Both the position numbers and the translations under genes were made by a program. This document shows positions 1-11,058 of a DNA stretch of 64,000 nt, in pieces; within the stretch, counting starts at the first letter, position 1, and every line of letters begins with the position of its first letter. The notes under the pieces were generated by a model that saw only the letters and a program-made list of their open reading frames with translations, did not search any database and had not been told where the DNA came from. Source of the DNA: Ignavibacteriales bacterium (GTDB lineage: Bacteria > Bacteroidota > Ignavibacteria > Ignavibacteriales > Ignavibacteriaceae); assembly GCA_016707115.1 (NCBI GenBank), contig JADJIH010000030.1, forward strand, positions 1 to 64,000. Reading direction: 5' to 3'.

Positions 1-362
1 TGCAAGACTTCCAATCACAACACCTTTAGAAATGCCTTCGATTAATTTTTGATAACTCAGGAGAAAAATTTCCATTTACAAAAACTAAAAAGACTATGTG
101 TTCCATCTTATCAAATAAAACTTGTTAATTGTTTCTGATGAACATTTACTTTAACAGCAGCAGAGGAGAAGTTGTGCTTTAGCAATGATGAAATATTTGT
201 ATTTCCACTTCATCCTTTTGAGTTGAAAGTAATCTCAGCAAATTTGCTGATTGCATCTTTTCTAACTTTGTGAATATCAGATGACTTCTCACCATTTAGT
301 GATTTCTCAAATTCATCAAATTGAGTTAAGTAATAATTTTTAATATCTATTTTGTTTTCCAT
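1..362 (-). pseudogene. sufD: SufD, N-terminal part, frameshifted and cut by window edge
   Basis: This is the start of SufD, the scaffold subunit that pairs with SufB in the SufBCD Fe-S cluster assembly complex in the cytoplasm. Translation from the ATG at 362 gives MENKIDIKNYY and then a helical stretch. The typical SufD segment around an EEWKY-like motif (here KMKWKYKYF) appears only after a frame change near 210, so the frame is broken as it stands. The gene runs off the left edge, so only about 120 codons are visible. It is the third gene of a sufB-sufC-sufD order on the minus strand, 95 bases after sufC, with a palindromic repeat in the gap. The frame breaks match the general error pattern of the first 24 kb rather than specific decay. 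Identification rests on operon position and the N-terminal pattern. Confidence 0.7.
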
Positions 363-378
363 TTGTTCTATTTTCTAT

Positions 379-452
379 TTGTCATTCCCACGAAAGTGGG
401 GGTCTACTTTTAAATTTTCATTTTTTGGATTCGCCTCTCTGCGAATGACACT
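379..452. repeat. intergenic palindromic repeat, family 1, copy 1
   Basis: An imperfect inverted repeat that begins GTCATTCCCACGAAAGTGGG and ends CTCTGCGAATGACA, so both ends carry GTCATTC or its complement. A second copy lies at 1256-1322. The two copies occupy the two intergenic gaps of the suf operon. It resembles the REP/MITE-like elements that are scattered between genes in many genomes. No coding capacity is seen. Confidence 0.7.
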
Positions 453-457
453 CCTTA

Positions 458-1222
458 TTATACAACAGCTTCAGCTTTATCACTTTTAACCCAATCGTAA
501 CCTTTTTCTTCAAGTTCGAGAGCTAACTCTTTACCGCCGGATTTTACAATTTTACCTTTGTAAAGTACGTGCACAAAATCGGGAATAATGTAATCCAATA
601 ATCTTTGATAGTGTGTTACCACAATAGTAGCATTTTCTTTTGTCTTTAGTTTGTTTACGCCGTTTGCAACGATTCTCAAAGCATCAATATCTAATCCCGA
701 ATCGGTTTCATCAAGTATAGCAAGTGTTGGATTCAATCCAGCCATCTGGAAAATTTCATTGCGCTTTTTTTCTCCGCCGGAAAATCCTTCATTCACTGCG
801 TAATGACTTAGTAAATTTCTGATCAAGTTCAACTAGTTTACTTTTTTCTTTTAGTAGTGAAAGAAAATCCATTGAATCAAGTTCTTCTTCACCGCGATAT
901 TTTCTTATTTCGTTAACAGCTGTCTTTAATAGATTTGTATTGCTTACACCTGGAATTTCTACTGGATATTGAAACGCGAGAAATACTTTCTCTGCCCGAT
1001 CTTCTTGGTGGAGCTCAAGCAGATTTTTCCATTGTATAAGACTTCACCTTGCGTAACTTCATATTCTTCTTTGCCAGCAAGTACGGATGCAAGTGTTGAT
1101 TTACCTGATCCATTTGGGCCCATGATTGCGTGAACCTCACCAGCATTTACTTTTAGGTTTATACCTTTTAGAATTTCTGTTCCTTCAACATTAGCGTGAA
1201 GATTTTTTATTTCTAATAACAT
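458..1222 (-). pseudogene. sufC: SufC ATPase, frameshifted
   Basis: SufC is the ABC-type ATPase of the SufBCD complex and drives Fe-S cluster assembly. The first piece (959-1222) holds Walker A, GPNGSGKSTL, about 36 residues in, preceded by the typical MLLEIKNLHA start. The second (458-832) holds the signature [11 protein letters not shown], Walker B with [11 protein letters not shown], and the H-loop VVTHYQRLL. Between them (833-958) another frame reads on with SufC-like sequence around VEIPGVSNTN and KYRGEEEL. Joined, the protein would be close to the usual 250 residues, so nothing but the frame is missing. At least two one- or two-base indels are needed, near 830 and 1010. The gene sits between sufB and sufD. 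Because SufC is normally essential, sequencing error is the simpler explanation. Confidence 0.88.
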
Positions 1223-1255
1223 TTTATTTCCTTATAATTTTTCATTTTCGGGTCT

Positions 1256-1322
1256 TGTCATTCCCACGAAAGTGGGAATCTATTCAATAACATTTTGGAT
1301 TCCCGCCTTCGCGGAATGAGAT
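1256..1322. repeat. intergenic palindromic repeat, family 1, copy 2
   Basis: The same element as at 379-452: it opens TGTCATTCCCACGAAAGTGG and closes CGCCTTCGCGGAATGAGA, with a central AT-rich segment containing TTTTGGATTC. It lies between sufB and sufC, inside what should be one transcript, so it would be present in the mRNA and could fold into hairpins. Confidence 0.7.
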
Positions 1323-1333
1323 ATAACAGACAA

Positions 1334-2788
1334 CTATCCCACACTGCCTTCTAAACTTATACTTATCAGCTTTTGTGCTTCTTCAACAGCAAACCTTTAC
1401 TGCCTCTTAAATACTTCTCTTTGCCAATATCCATTACAACTAAGCTACCAAGTATTCCTCGGTAGATATTCTCTCTGGTTAAGATAGAAAAATCTGATCT
1501 TCACCAATTTTAGATGTTGTTGCTTCGTGTTCAACCTGTGCAGTTGGATTATTAATTTCTAAATACGGAAAAGTATGAGCACCGCATTTATCACCGAGCA
1601 ACAAAGAATCACATTGAGAGAAGTTACGCGCGCCCTCGGCTTTCTTTCCAATCTTAACTAAGCCGCGATAACTATTATTGCTTCTTCCCGGTGCAGAAAT
1701 TCTTTTTGATACTATTGTACTGCGTGTGTTTTCTCCTAAGATGAATCATCTTTAGTTCCTGTATCTGCCTTGCTGTATATTATTTGTAACAGCAACAGAA
1801 TAAAATTCTCCAATCGAATTATCACCTTGCAAAATACAACTTGGATATTTTATTGTTATTGCAGAACCGGTTTCAACCTGTGTCCAGCTGATTTTGGAAT
1901 TTGTACCACGACAAGCACCACGTTTTGTAACGAAATTATAAACCCCGCCTTTGCCGTCTTTATCGCCGGATACCAATTTTGTACAGTGGAATACTTTATT
2001 TGTGAACCCTCAAGTGCAAACTAACTCAACCACAGCGCATGTAATTGATTTTCATCCTCATTGGTGCGGTACAGCCTTCAAGATAACTTACATGGGCTGT
2101 TGATCATCAGCTATAATTAATGTTCTTTCAAACCGTCCTGTGTTACAGTATCACCCAAAGTATGTTGAAAGCTCCATTGACAAAGCGAACACCTTTGGAA
2201 TGTAAACGAAAGAGCCATCACTGAAAACTGCGGAGTTTAATGTTGCGTAATAATTATCTGTATATGAACTACGCTTCCTAAATATTTTTTACCAGTTCAG
2301 GATGTCGCGAACAGTTTCTGAAAAATGAACAGAAAATAATTCCCATTTCATTAAGTTTGCCTTTGGGTGTTGTAGCAACAGAAACAACAGAATCAACTAC
2401 AGCATCAACCGCAACTCCTGCCAACATCTTTAGTTCATCTAAAGAAATCCCAAGTTTCTTGTAAGTATCAAGAAGTTCAGGATCAACTTCATCAAGGCTT
2501 TTATATTTTGGAGTTGATTTTGGCGCAGATTAATAAGATATCTCCTGATAATCCACTGGCGGATATTTTACATTTAATACGGTTCTTCCATTGCTATCAA
2601 CCAGTGGCGCGGTAAGCTTTTAATCGCCATTCCGTCATCCATTCGGGTTCCTGCTTTTGCAGAAAGCTGGCGGACTACATCTTCATTCAAACCTTTAGGA
2701 ATTGTATCCGCTTCGATATCAGTTACAAATCCGAATTTATACTCTTATTTGCTAATTCTTCAATTTTCTGGGTTTCTAATGTACTCAT
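1334..2788 (-). pseudogene. sufB: SufB, heavily frameshifted
   Basis: SufB is the scaffold subunit on which the SufBCD complex builds Fe-S clusters. The start MSTLETQKIEELANK at 2788 is followed, in shifting frames, by FGFVTDIEADTIPKGLNE and VRQLSAKAGTRMDDG near the N-terminus. Further on come [17 protein letters not shown] and [11 protein letters not shown] (1752-1976), and the C-terminus closes with an EGSVG-type tail and stop at 1334. That gives about 480 codons, the normal SufB length. I count many frame changes, so no long intact frame survives. It is the first gene of sufBCD. Identity is secure from the order of conserved segments. The density of indels in a gene that should be essential points to poor base quality here. 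Confidence 0.85.
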
Positions 2789-2826
2789 TCATTCTCCATT
2801 GGCAAAACATTTATTTGTTTCTGATG

Positions 2827-2859
2827 TAAACCTATTCAATCTGCTACCAAATAGTCAAG
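2827..2859 (-). promoter_or_regulatory. possible promoter of the suf operon
   Basis: Read on the minus strand this gives CTTG, 21 bases, TAGGTTTA, a near match to the Bacteroidota pattern TTTG...TAnnTTTG. It lies about 40 bases upstream of the sufB start. Two positions deviate from consensus, so this is only a candidate. Confidence 0.3.
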
Positions 2860-3001
2860 ATTGATTTTTAAGAGATGATGAGGGAAATACTCTCATCATA
2901 TTAAAACTGGTAATGATTTGAATAAAATCTCAAAATCTATCTCAAAATTGTTTTTAAGCCACACATTCGGTTAATTTTTGAGGTGAAATTAAAAGGTACT
3001 T

Positions 3002-4102
3002 GTGGCAGATACAGATCAAAATAAACCCGTTCAGACTGAAAAAGCGAATCAGGACAATCGTACAAAAATAAATTTCACAAAGGTGGAAGACGTTATTATC
3101 CTAAAAAAAGATATTACAAACCACAAGGCGCCTCCTTGGCGAGCAAATAAGTTACACCAACCAGAGTTAGTTCTTCAAAAATTTCTTTAGTAGTTCCGTT
3201 TGCTTAATGAAGAAGAATCAATTCTTCCACTAATCAATGAAATCAGAGCAATCAACCCCGCTTAACAAACCTTTATGAAGTCATTTTTTGTTGATGACGG
3301 AAGTACAGATGGTTCGTTGTGTAAGATTATTAAAGATGCTGCAAAAACAGATAACAGATTAAAGTTTATAAGTTTTAGAAAAATTATGGAAAGTCTGCCG
3401 CATTGCAGTTGATTTAAAGCTGCAACTGGCGATGCAATCATAACTATGGATGCCGATTTACAGATGAGGATCCCTTATGAAATTCCAAATCTTCTAAAAA
3501 CTTGATGAAGGTTTTGATCTTTGTTCTGGCTGGAAGAAGGAAAGATTTTGATCCGTTAATAAAAAATACTCATCGCGATTTTTCACCCTTTGTTACACGA
3601 ATTATAAGCGGAATAAAAATTCACGATTTCAATTGGTGATTGCTTTCTTACAGAAGAGAAGTATAAAACTTAAATGTTTACGGTGGCGAATTTCATCGCT
3701 ATGTTCTGTTTTAGCAAGTGGCAGGGATTTACAGTTACCGAAAAATTCCTGTTAAACATCACAAGCGCAGATACGGCAAAACAAAATTTGGTATTTCGAG
3801 ATTCTTTAAAGGCTTTTATAGATCTTATAACAGTTACCTTTGTTGGCAGATACGTAAAACGTCCCATGCACCTTTTCGGATTCTTAGGTGTATTATCATT
3901 CTTTGTTCGCCCGACTGTGAATGGATATTTAAATACCAAATGGTTGAGTGGAAAACCATTAAGTAACAGACCAATGTTGTTTTTAGGTATGTTATTGATA
4001 ATCGTTGGCGCAGTTTTTCTTCAGTTGGTTTGCTTGGTGAAATGCTTGCTCCTCATCAGAACCAGAGTGGAAAGAGAATATGTTGTTAAAGATCAAAATT
4101 AG
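3002..4102 (+). pseudogene. family 2 glycosyltransferase with C-terminal membrane segments, frameshifted
   Basis: A polyprenyl-phosphate sugar transferase of the dolichol-phosphate mannosyltransferase / undecaprenyl-phosphate type. Through several frame changes one reads a GT-A core: LVVPLLNEEESI, VDDGSTDGS, FRKNYGKSAALQ and TMDADLQDDP-like (the DxD metal site). After it come HDFN, RREV, GKTKFGISRFFKGF, and two membrane segments (LITVTFVGRYVK...FLGVLSFF and FLGMLLIIVGA). The end is YVVKDQN. It starts at a GTG. Before the GT core lies an unusual basic, Tyr-rich tail of about 50 residues that reads GGRRYYPKKRYYKPQG in the better frame. It is the first gene of a surface polysaccharide block. At least five indels are needed. 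Family assignment is firm; the sugar is not known. Confidence 0.85.
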
Positions 4103-4143
4103 AAGCTTCAGTCAATTGCTTATCCTGCCTATAACTTCTTAAA

Positions 4144-5256
4144 ATGAAAATAGTAATAGTCTCACCAGCCTATCCGCCTGGGAGAGGTAGTATTAAATTT
4201 TACCGCGCAGCTATTTGGTGAGCTTACGCTTGGAACGATGAAGTTATTGTATTTACTTTTAAAGCGTCAGCATCAGTAAAATATTTTCTCGGGAAAACAC
4301 ACAATTAGAATCTGAGAAGATATTGAAAAATTCCAACCTGAATCTTCTAATTGATTCCATCAACCTTCTAACCCGGATAAGTACTGCAAAAGAAATCATT
4401 AAGATAAATCCTGATCCTGTAATATTTGGCTATTGGCCCCCATTTGCCCCTTGCTATAGTTCGATGGCTAAAGAATCAAAAAAATACAAACGCAAAATTA
4501 TTAGCTGTATGTCATAATATAACTCCTCACGAAAAAGACCTGGAGATAATTATTTATCGAAACTTTTTTGAGCAAAATGGAATATTTTGTCCTGCTTTCG
4601 GATTTAGTTAAAAGGACTTCTATTAAAATTTGTAATCAACCCTAAATCTCAGCATTTCCTCATCCTGTTTATTCAAGGTTTGGTAAGAGTGTGGATAAAC
4701 AAATTGCGAAAAAGCATCTTAATATAGATGAAGGTAATTATATTTTATTTTTTTTTGGATTTATCAGGACTATAAAGGATTGGATGTTCTTTTGAACGCT
4801 TTAAGTTATCTAAAAATAAAAACATAAAGCTAATTGTAGCAGGAGAATTCTATTCAGATAAAGAAAAGTATTTAAAGTTGATTGACGAATTAAACTTAGC
4901 AAAAGTAATTATGTTTAATGATTTTATACCAACTGATAAAGTTAAATACTATTTTTCAGTTGGTGATGCAGTTATTTTGCCGTATAAAGAAGCAACGCAA
5001 AGCGGAATCGTACAGATTGCAGTTAACTTATATAAGCCTGTTATTGCTACTGATGCAGGAGGTTTGAGTGAAGTGATTGAAGATGGAAAGATGGGACACA
5101 TTGCTTCGAAGGATAATCCTGAACAACTTGCAGAAGCAATCGACAAGTTTTATGATGTAAAAAGAACATGAATTTTCAAAACATAGATTGCTATCCGAAA
5201 AAAATTACTCCTGGAAAAGATTTACTGATGGCTTGTTAGAATTAATTAAAACTTAA
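4144..5256 (+). pseudogene. family 4 glycosyltransferase, frameshifted
   Basis: A GT-B fold glycosyltransferase (GT4/RfaB-like) that adds a sugar from a nucleotide donor at the cytoplasmic membrane. The start MKIVIVSPAYP is typical for the family. Following pieces read IISLCHNITPHEK-like, then the second Rossmann domain with an LFFGFIR...KGLDVLLNAL-type segment. The last long intact piece (4878-5171) has VGDAVILPYKEATQSGI and VIATDAGGLSEVIEDGKMG, the donor-binding region containing the conserved Glu. Its end, LLELIKT, stops at 5256. Total length of about 370 codons is normal. At least six indels interrupt it. It follows the GT2 gene by about 40 bases and reads the same way, so the two are probably co-transcribed. 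Confidence 0.85.
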
Positions 5257-5280
5257 ACTTATTCCCCAATCAATATAGAA

Positions 5281-6087
5281 TGCATTACGACCCAATAAAA
5301 ATATTTTGAAAGTATAATCAAGCAATTTCCTGTCTTAAGAATATTATTCTAAGCAAAATTCTTGATATCATGTTTTTTGGCGTTCCTGGTATGTAAGAAG
5401 AGAATTAAAAACTTAGAAAGAATTTTGGCAGTAAAAGCTAAGTATATAAGTGATGCAGGTCTGTAGGTTATGGTCAATAGTTCTTACCTCTATGTCAAAA
5501 CATTTACAACCTTGCGAAATATATTCAGTTGATGTTAAGGAAGACTGGATAAAAGACTCAAAGAGTTTTTCACATCGCAAAAAATTAGTAATGTAAGTTT
5601 TGGAATTGAAGACTTGACTAGATAAACCATACAAATCGATTTCGACCTTATAGTCTGTGTCGATGTAATTTGTTATTACCCTGATGATGTAAAGATTTAA
5701 AACTACAATAACGTGCTCTAAAAAAAAAAAAAGATGGATATCTTTCATCAACACAATTCTCTTATCTATGGTGGAAGTGATGTACACGAGGATGAGGATG
5801 AGCCGACAGAACATGCAAGAGACGGTTATTCAAAAGACGATCTGAATCTAAATTACACCCATTAGGATTTTCAACTCATCAACCATATATACCTATGGTT
5901 TCTGGGATATAAAGCTTGGCGGCTTGGCATTAAATATCCAATTTATGATGGTAAACATTTAGTTACTTATCGGTTCTTCCTTTATATTACTTAATAACAT
6001 TTCCATTTACATTTTTTAATGATGTTGTGATTGATTTCAACTCAAAATAACAAAGTTGGATCTGGAATAAACTTCATAGCAAAATAA
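5281..6087 (+). pseudogene. class I SAM methyltransferase, frameshifted
   Basis: A Rossmann-fold SAM-dependent methyltransferase. Across several frame changes one reads MHYDPIK at the start, then the SAM-binding motif I as SDAGCGYGQYSYF. Motif II/III follow as DFILCVDV...PDDVKIFKNYNNVLKKGGYL, and further on comes FSTHQPYIPM...GYKAWRLGIKYP. The C-terminal third has a hydrophobic stretch near 5960-6020. About 268 codons, a usual length. The gene lies 25 bases after the GT4 gene within the polysaccharide block, so a sugar or lipid acceptor is likely but cannot be named. The minus-strand open frame over 5413-5814 is a shadow of it. Confidence 0.75.
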
Positions 6088-6108
6088 ACCGGTTTTACCT
6101 GAGTTATA

Positions 6109-8652
6109 ATGGCCAAAAGAAAAAGCACACAGCAGTGTAGTTCCCTCCTCAAAAGAAAAATTTTCTAACCAAATCCCCTCAGCATAAATAATTTGATCCC
6201 GCCAAAATATCATTTCTGGCAGCGGCTCTATTATGTTGTTTTATTTTTAATCTTCTTAACCCTTGATGTACCCTGCGGAAAAACATTTCAATCGGGGTGA
6301 TATAATTGCAAGTGAAAGTGCAAAATACCCATGTGTTAAAAAGATAGAGAGGAATTTTCACTCTGAACTTCTCATATTCTGTGGTATGCCGGCATACCCT
6401 ATGGGCACAGAAAAACCTGGTTCAATCTTATTTATATGGGATTCTGTATACGTACGTATGGTTTTCCCTAGCCTATTCTCGTGGTGATTATGCAGTCTGG
6501 AGTTTTTTATTTAATTGACTCTTGCGTTCTCTTCTCTTCTCTTATTGAACATTTCTAAAAATACGATGATAAGTTTATTTACAGCTACTAGCTGCATCAT
6601 TATAGTACAGAGTAGGTAGTCTTTCTATATATTGGTCACGTTACAAAACTTACCTTCAATTTGTATGTACCCGCTTATCTTTCTAATCTTCCAAGTTTGA
6701 GGAAAAGATTAAAATTATTTATGCTTTAACTTTAATAATTGTACTGCAGTTGTTCATTCAAGATCTAATGCACAGATAATTTTATACTTTATTTCTAGCG
6801 GCTTGATTTATCTTCATTTTTATTAGATTCTTAATCAATAAGATAAAGAAAGAAATGTAAGATTAATTAAATCAGCAGGACTTTTCATTGCTGCTTCCAG
6901 TTATTACAGTATTAAACCTATCTGCTGATAATTTACTACAGATATATGAGTACACCTTTTTCACAAGAGGCGGAAAAAGATTAACGAAATAAGTAAGGTA
7001 AAACAGAACAAAGCCAATCCACGAATTTTATAGTTATCATACAGATTGGTCATTTCTCACAGAGATATTAACAATCACTGTTCCTTCTTTTTATGGATTT
7101 GGAAGTTCAACATATAATGGACCACTAACGTAAAATCAGATTTTGAGGTAAACATATTTTTGGCCAAATGCCTTTTGTGGATGTCGCAATGTATATTAAG
7201 GGTTATCATTTTCTTTTAGCCGTTTGGAATTTTACCTATGGGAAAGAGACCCTTTGTAAAGTTTTCTCACAATCCTGTCAGCAATTTGCTATTCATATCA
7301 TTCGGAAAAACTTTCTCTGCTTTCGATTTAATGTTTTATTAGCTTCCCTTATTTTGATAAGTTCAGAGTTCCATCAATGATATTAGTGCTCGTTCAGCTT
7401 TCATTGCCGGTCTTAGCTGGTTATGGAATTATGAAATCGTTTCTACGGAACATCCTGACAAAAGTAATTTCTATTCTTAAAGATTCGGCTTTATTCATTT
7501 GCTGGAATGTCTTTATTATTTCTGTGCTTGTAAACAACAAAGGCATTGTCCAGCCGGTTTATTACAAGGAACGTTGAGGAATATGCCTGCAAGCATTCAA
7601 ACCAACCAGACTCATCCCAGCAGCAGTTTAATGCTTTTGCTGATTATGTGGCTCAATGTTTACTAAAGTGATTTAATTGCTTTGCCTTCCTGAGTATTAC
7701 TTTTGGATTGGTTTTTTATGTGAATAAAAAATAAGTGCAGATGTACTTGTTCTTACATAATCATTTTAACAGTTGTTGATCTTTGGAGAATTGACGCACG
7801 AGGTGATATCACGATAATCCTGAGATTAAAATCATTCCAATACCCGGAGTATGTTGAGAGCAATAAAAGTCAGAACGATAAAGAAACCGTTCCTGTATCT
7901 TAACCTAAGGAAGATGGAACTCTAGATCACATAATCAGGACTCAATTTTATTGCTTACTTTTGCTCGAAGATTTATTTGGCTATTCAGGTATAAAGCCAA
8001 GAGCTTATCAGGATATAATGGAAGTTTGTCCGGCTAATCCAACTTTAAAGAGAATGCCAGGTATAAAATATCTGTGTCGACTCAACCTGTTCAAATGGCA
8101 GGACTGAGTAATATTTATAATGGCGATAAGACATTTGTTAATGGAAATGAAAATTCATTACCGCGTGCTTATTTTGTTAATAAAGTGGAGATGAGAGATA
8201 ATCTTGAAGTAATAAATCTAATTAAAGCAAACGGTTTGATCCTAAAAGAATAGCTTATGTTCATAGCAAAAATCTACTGTTGATAAACCAGATTCCACAG
8301 CCTATTCCAAAATTGTAAAATACACGGATGAAAGACTTCAACTGGATGTGAATGCATCAGAAATATTTTATGTTTTTGGCAGTACTTTTTATCAGTGGTG
8401 AAGCCGATTGCAAATTGTTCAAAATTCCAGCAGGCTGGAAAGCATTTGTTAGCGATATTCAAACAGAAATATTTCAGACACTCATCGGTTTATAAATCAG
8501 CCCTAAAGGTAAACACAAAGTTGAATTTCACTTTGCACCAGTAGCTTTCATACAAGCCCAAATATCCAGTGCTGATTCTAAGTTCACTTAACAATCGGAA
8601 TTATGTTTAGGGAATTCTTTTGAACGAAGGAATCAGAAAAAGAATAATTTGA
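6109..8652 (+). pseudogene. YfhO-like multi-pass membrane protein, frameshifted
   Basis: A large membrane protein of the YfhO type (GT-C-like family implicated in glycosylation of wall or lipid components). After the start MAKRKSTQ the frame breaks repeatedly. Fragments read LIPPKYHFW, then TFQSGDIIASESAKY and IFCGMPAYPMGTE, which are typical of the first periplasmic loop. Many hydrophobic segments follow between 6500 and 7760. A soluble C-terminal part has WRIDARG, GYSGIKPRAYQDIMEV, SNIYNGDKTFVNGNENSLPRAYFV and a final membrane segment near 8580. The expected size of about 840 residues fits the family. The exact stop is uncertain because of a late indel; 8652 is one option. More than a dozen indels are needed, the highest density in the window. 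Confidence 0.75.
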
Positions 8653-8695
8653 CTTTCTGTGATATAAAATTCTTGTGGATAAGCAAAGAATTTAA

Positions 8696-9906
8696 ATGAA
8701 TTATCGCTTGTTAAATTGATTCGTTTTTTACAGGAACTTTCTTAGATATTAATATCAACGAATTCTCAGTTGCGATAAATCATATACTGAACAATATAAC
8801 AAATGGATGGAGGAGGCATTTGGGTGGTCAAATTATTATCAGTTGCATCTCAGGCTCCATCGTAATGAAGCTTTCGAAATAATTTCTAATGCAGATCATC
8901 TCCAATCTGCTTGGGCAAAAGAACATAGTCTAGTAGTAACCGGCGAAGAATTACTGCTGGAACAGTTCAAATTTTATAAACCTGAAGTTGTTTTCTTTCA
9001 GGATAGTTTTAGTTTTAGCTCATCCTTTCTTAAGCATTTAAAAAGAATGTGCCTTCTGTAAAAAGATAATTGGGTGGTGTTGTTCACCTTTATGGATCAG
9101 CAGTTAGAAACATATAAGCTTTTTGATTTTGTTTTGTGCTTGTTCCCCGAAATTTATTGAGGTCTTCAATAAAGCAGGAATTAAATCCTATAGACTCAAT
9201 CACGCATTTGAACCATCATTGATTTCCAAAATTAGTTTGAAAAATAATTATCCTGAGTCAGATTTTATTTTTATCGGTTCTTTTATTGGTAACCCGGACT
9301 TTCACAATGAAGAATAAGTATAATTGAATCACTTATAAAAGGGAAGTAAATCTAAGTCTCTACACAAATCTTCCTAATGATAATTCTATCTACATTTTGG
9401 GTCAGAAGCTAGGCTTTATATAATTTCTAACTCACTTAAATCCATTGGATTAAATGAACTTGCTTTAAGCATTCCGTTCATAAAAAAACCGCTCGTCTAA
9501 ATGAAATGCCTAAGAAAATAAATTTTCAAAGCCTTATTTAAAGAAGCCGCAAATCCTACTCCTCTGTGGAATTGAAATGATGAAAGCATTATCAAATTCT
9601 AAAATTGGATTTAACTCTCATGCAGGTATTGCTGGTGATTACGCCGCAAATATTAGATTGTTTGAAGTGACAGGTGTTTGTTCTTGTTTATTAACAGATC
9701 ACAAAAAAACATCAGCGACTTTTTTGAACCTGATAAAGAAGTTGTAACCTACAATTCATCAGAAGAATGTGTTGAAAAAGTTAACTGGCTGCTTTTACAC
9801 CCTAATGAGCTTAAACAAATTGCAGATGCAGGACAGAAAAGAACATTAAAGATACACATTTGAAAAACAGAGACTTTAAGATGAAATTATTTTAAAATCA
9901 CTTTGA
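8696..9906 (+). pseudogene. CgeB/DUF3880-like glycosyltransferase, frameshifted
   Basis: A GT-B protein resembling the CgeB/DUF3880 group, seen in spore- and surface-glycan loci. The ORF 8807-9061 has WSNYYQLHLRLHRNEAFE, EHSLVVTGEELLLEQ and KPEVVFFQDS. Later pieces show FCACSPKFIEVFNKAGIKSYRL, DFIFIGSFIGN, then ALSNSKIGFNSHAGIAGDYA and RLFEVTGVCSCLLTDHK. The last of these is the donor-site region with the conserved Glu-Val-Thr-Gly. The end, EEIL-like then stop, is at 9906. About 400 codons, normal length. Its last nine bases overlap the end of the convergent gene at 9898-11058. Family identity comes from recognised segments rather than an alignment. Confidence 0.7.
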
Positions 9907-11058
9907 AATCAAATCTTGGTAAAGTTTAGCAGGATGAAACTTTAATGAATTCTTTAATGCCTCTGATTTTAATTTTAAAATAATGCTGTTTTTAGAAATC
10001 AAATCAGTTAAAATTTCAGTTAAAGAATCACTGTCCGAAAATCGTATTGTTGATGATTCTAATTCTTTAAGCGAAGGATAATTTTGCGGTAAAACTCCTG
10101 GTTTAGCAGCTCGTATCATAGTAAATGGAATTCCAGTTTCTTTAGTTTTACCATATTTACTATACTTATCAATATTTAATTTAATATTTCCTAAAACAAT
10201 ATCAGAATTAGCGAGTTCTTTATCGAATATTTCGAGAGGAATATAATCTTGAGTGAAATACGCTACTTTTATTCCTATCATTTAATTTTTTAAATTCTTC
10301 AATGATTCTATAACCAAATTCTTTATTTGAAATAAAACCTAGTAGCACTATTTCAATTTTACCTTTAAACTTTTCTAAATTGTTGAACAAAATTTTACTT
10401 ACCAAATAATAATCTCGTCTTAATTCTGAAATCATACCAGGTATACAAATCCTCACAATATTTTGATTTTGCAATTCACATTTTAATGAGGAATTATAAA
10501 CTGAAAATGGAATAACTTCAATTTTATTTTCGGGTATAAAGTTTTTAATTCATTTTTGGAGTTGAATTTGAAACGACAAATTTTCCATCTTTTAAGAATA
10601 TTTTTTACAATTTTCTTTTATAATATTATGATAAGTATTTTTTTAAAGCTATAAATCAGACTGTTTAAGTTAGTTGCTTCATGAAATAGATGATATAAGA
10701 CATAAGAAAATCTAGTATCAAACCACTCATCTATATTGTGAATAAATAAATTAATCTGACAATTGAATGTAAATGAGAAAAAATCCTTATAATATTTTTC
10801 TAAAGTTACGATGTAGAGTCTGTCTAGATAATATTCGTTAAGTGTTTTAAATAATAATTTCAGAGGGGATGACGAATCCCAGCGGATTATCGTTATTTGA
10901 TTGTTAAACAAATTACTTAATGGCAGAAGATTCTTTTCGCCATTTTCTCGAACGCATAAAAAAATATTATTTTCTTCCACGGAAGTAAAAATTTTTAGTA
11001 ATGATTCAACAAGTGTAAAATGCCCTACGGGCATAATCTCTAAAATCCCTATCTTCAT
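9898..11058 (-). pseudogene. GT-B-like putative glycosyltransferase, frameshifted
   Basis: Three overlapping frames (10618-11058, 10220-10474, 9898-10281) read as one protein of about 385 residues. The N-terminus MKIGILEIMPVGHFTLVES looks like the first strand and loop of a GT-B domain. The middle has IVRICIPGMISELRRDYY and GKIEIVLLGFISNKEFG, which resembles the start of the second Rossmann domain. The C-terminal part has VAYFTQDYIPLEIFDKELAN, then GIPFTMIRAAKPGVLP. I do not recognise a named subfamily. It starts one base inside the stop of the FkbM gene (TAATG overlap at 11058), so the two are translationally coupled. It converges on the CgeB-like gene with a nine-base overlap. Two or three indels are enough to restore the frame. 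Confidence 0.55.

Noticed and set aside
5413..5814. Minus-strand ORF of 133 codons
   Set aside because: It overlaps a recognisable frameshifted SAM methyltransferase on the plus strand and has no family features of its own.
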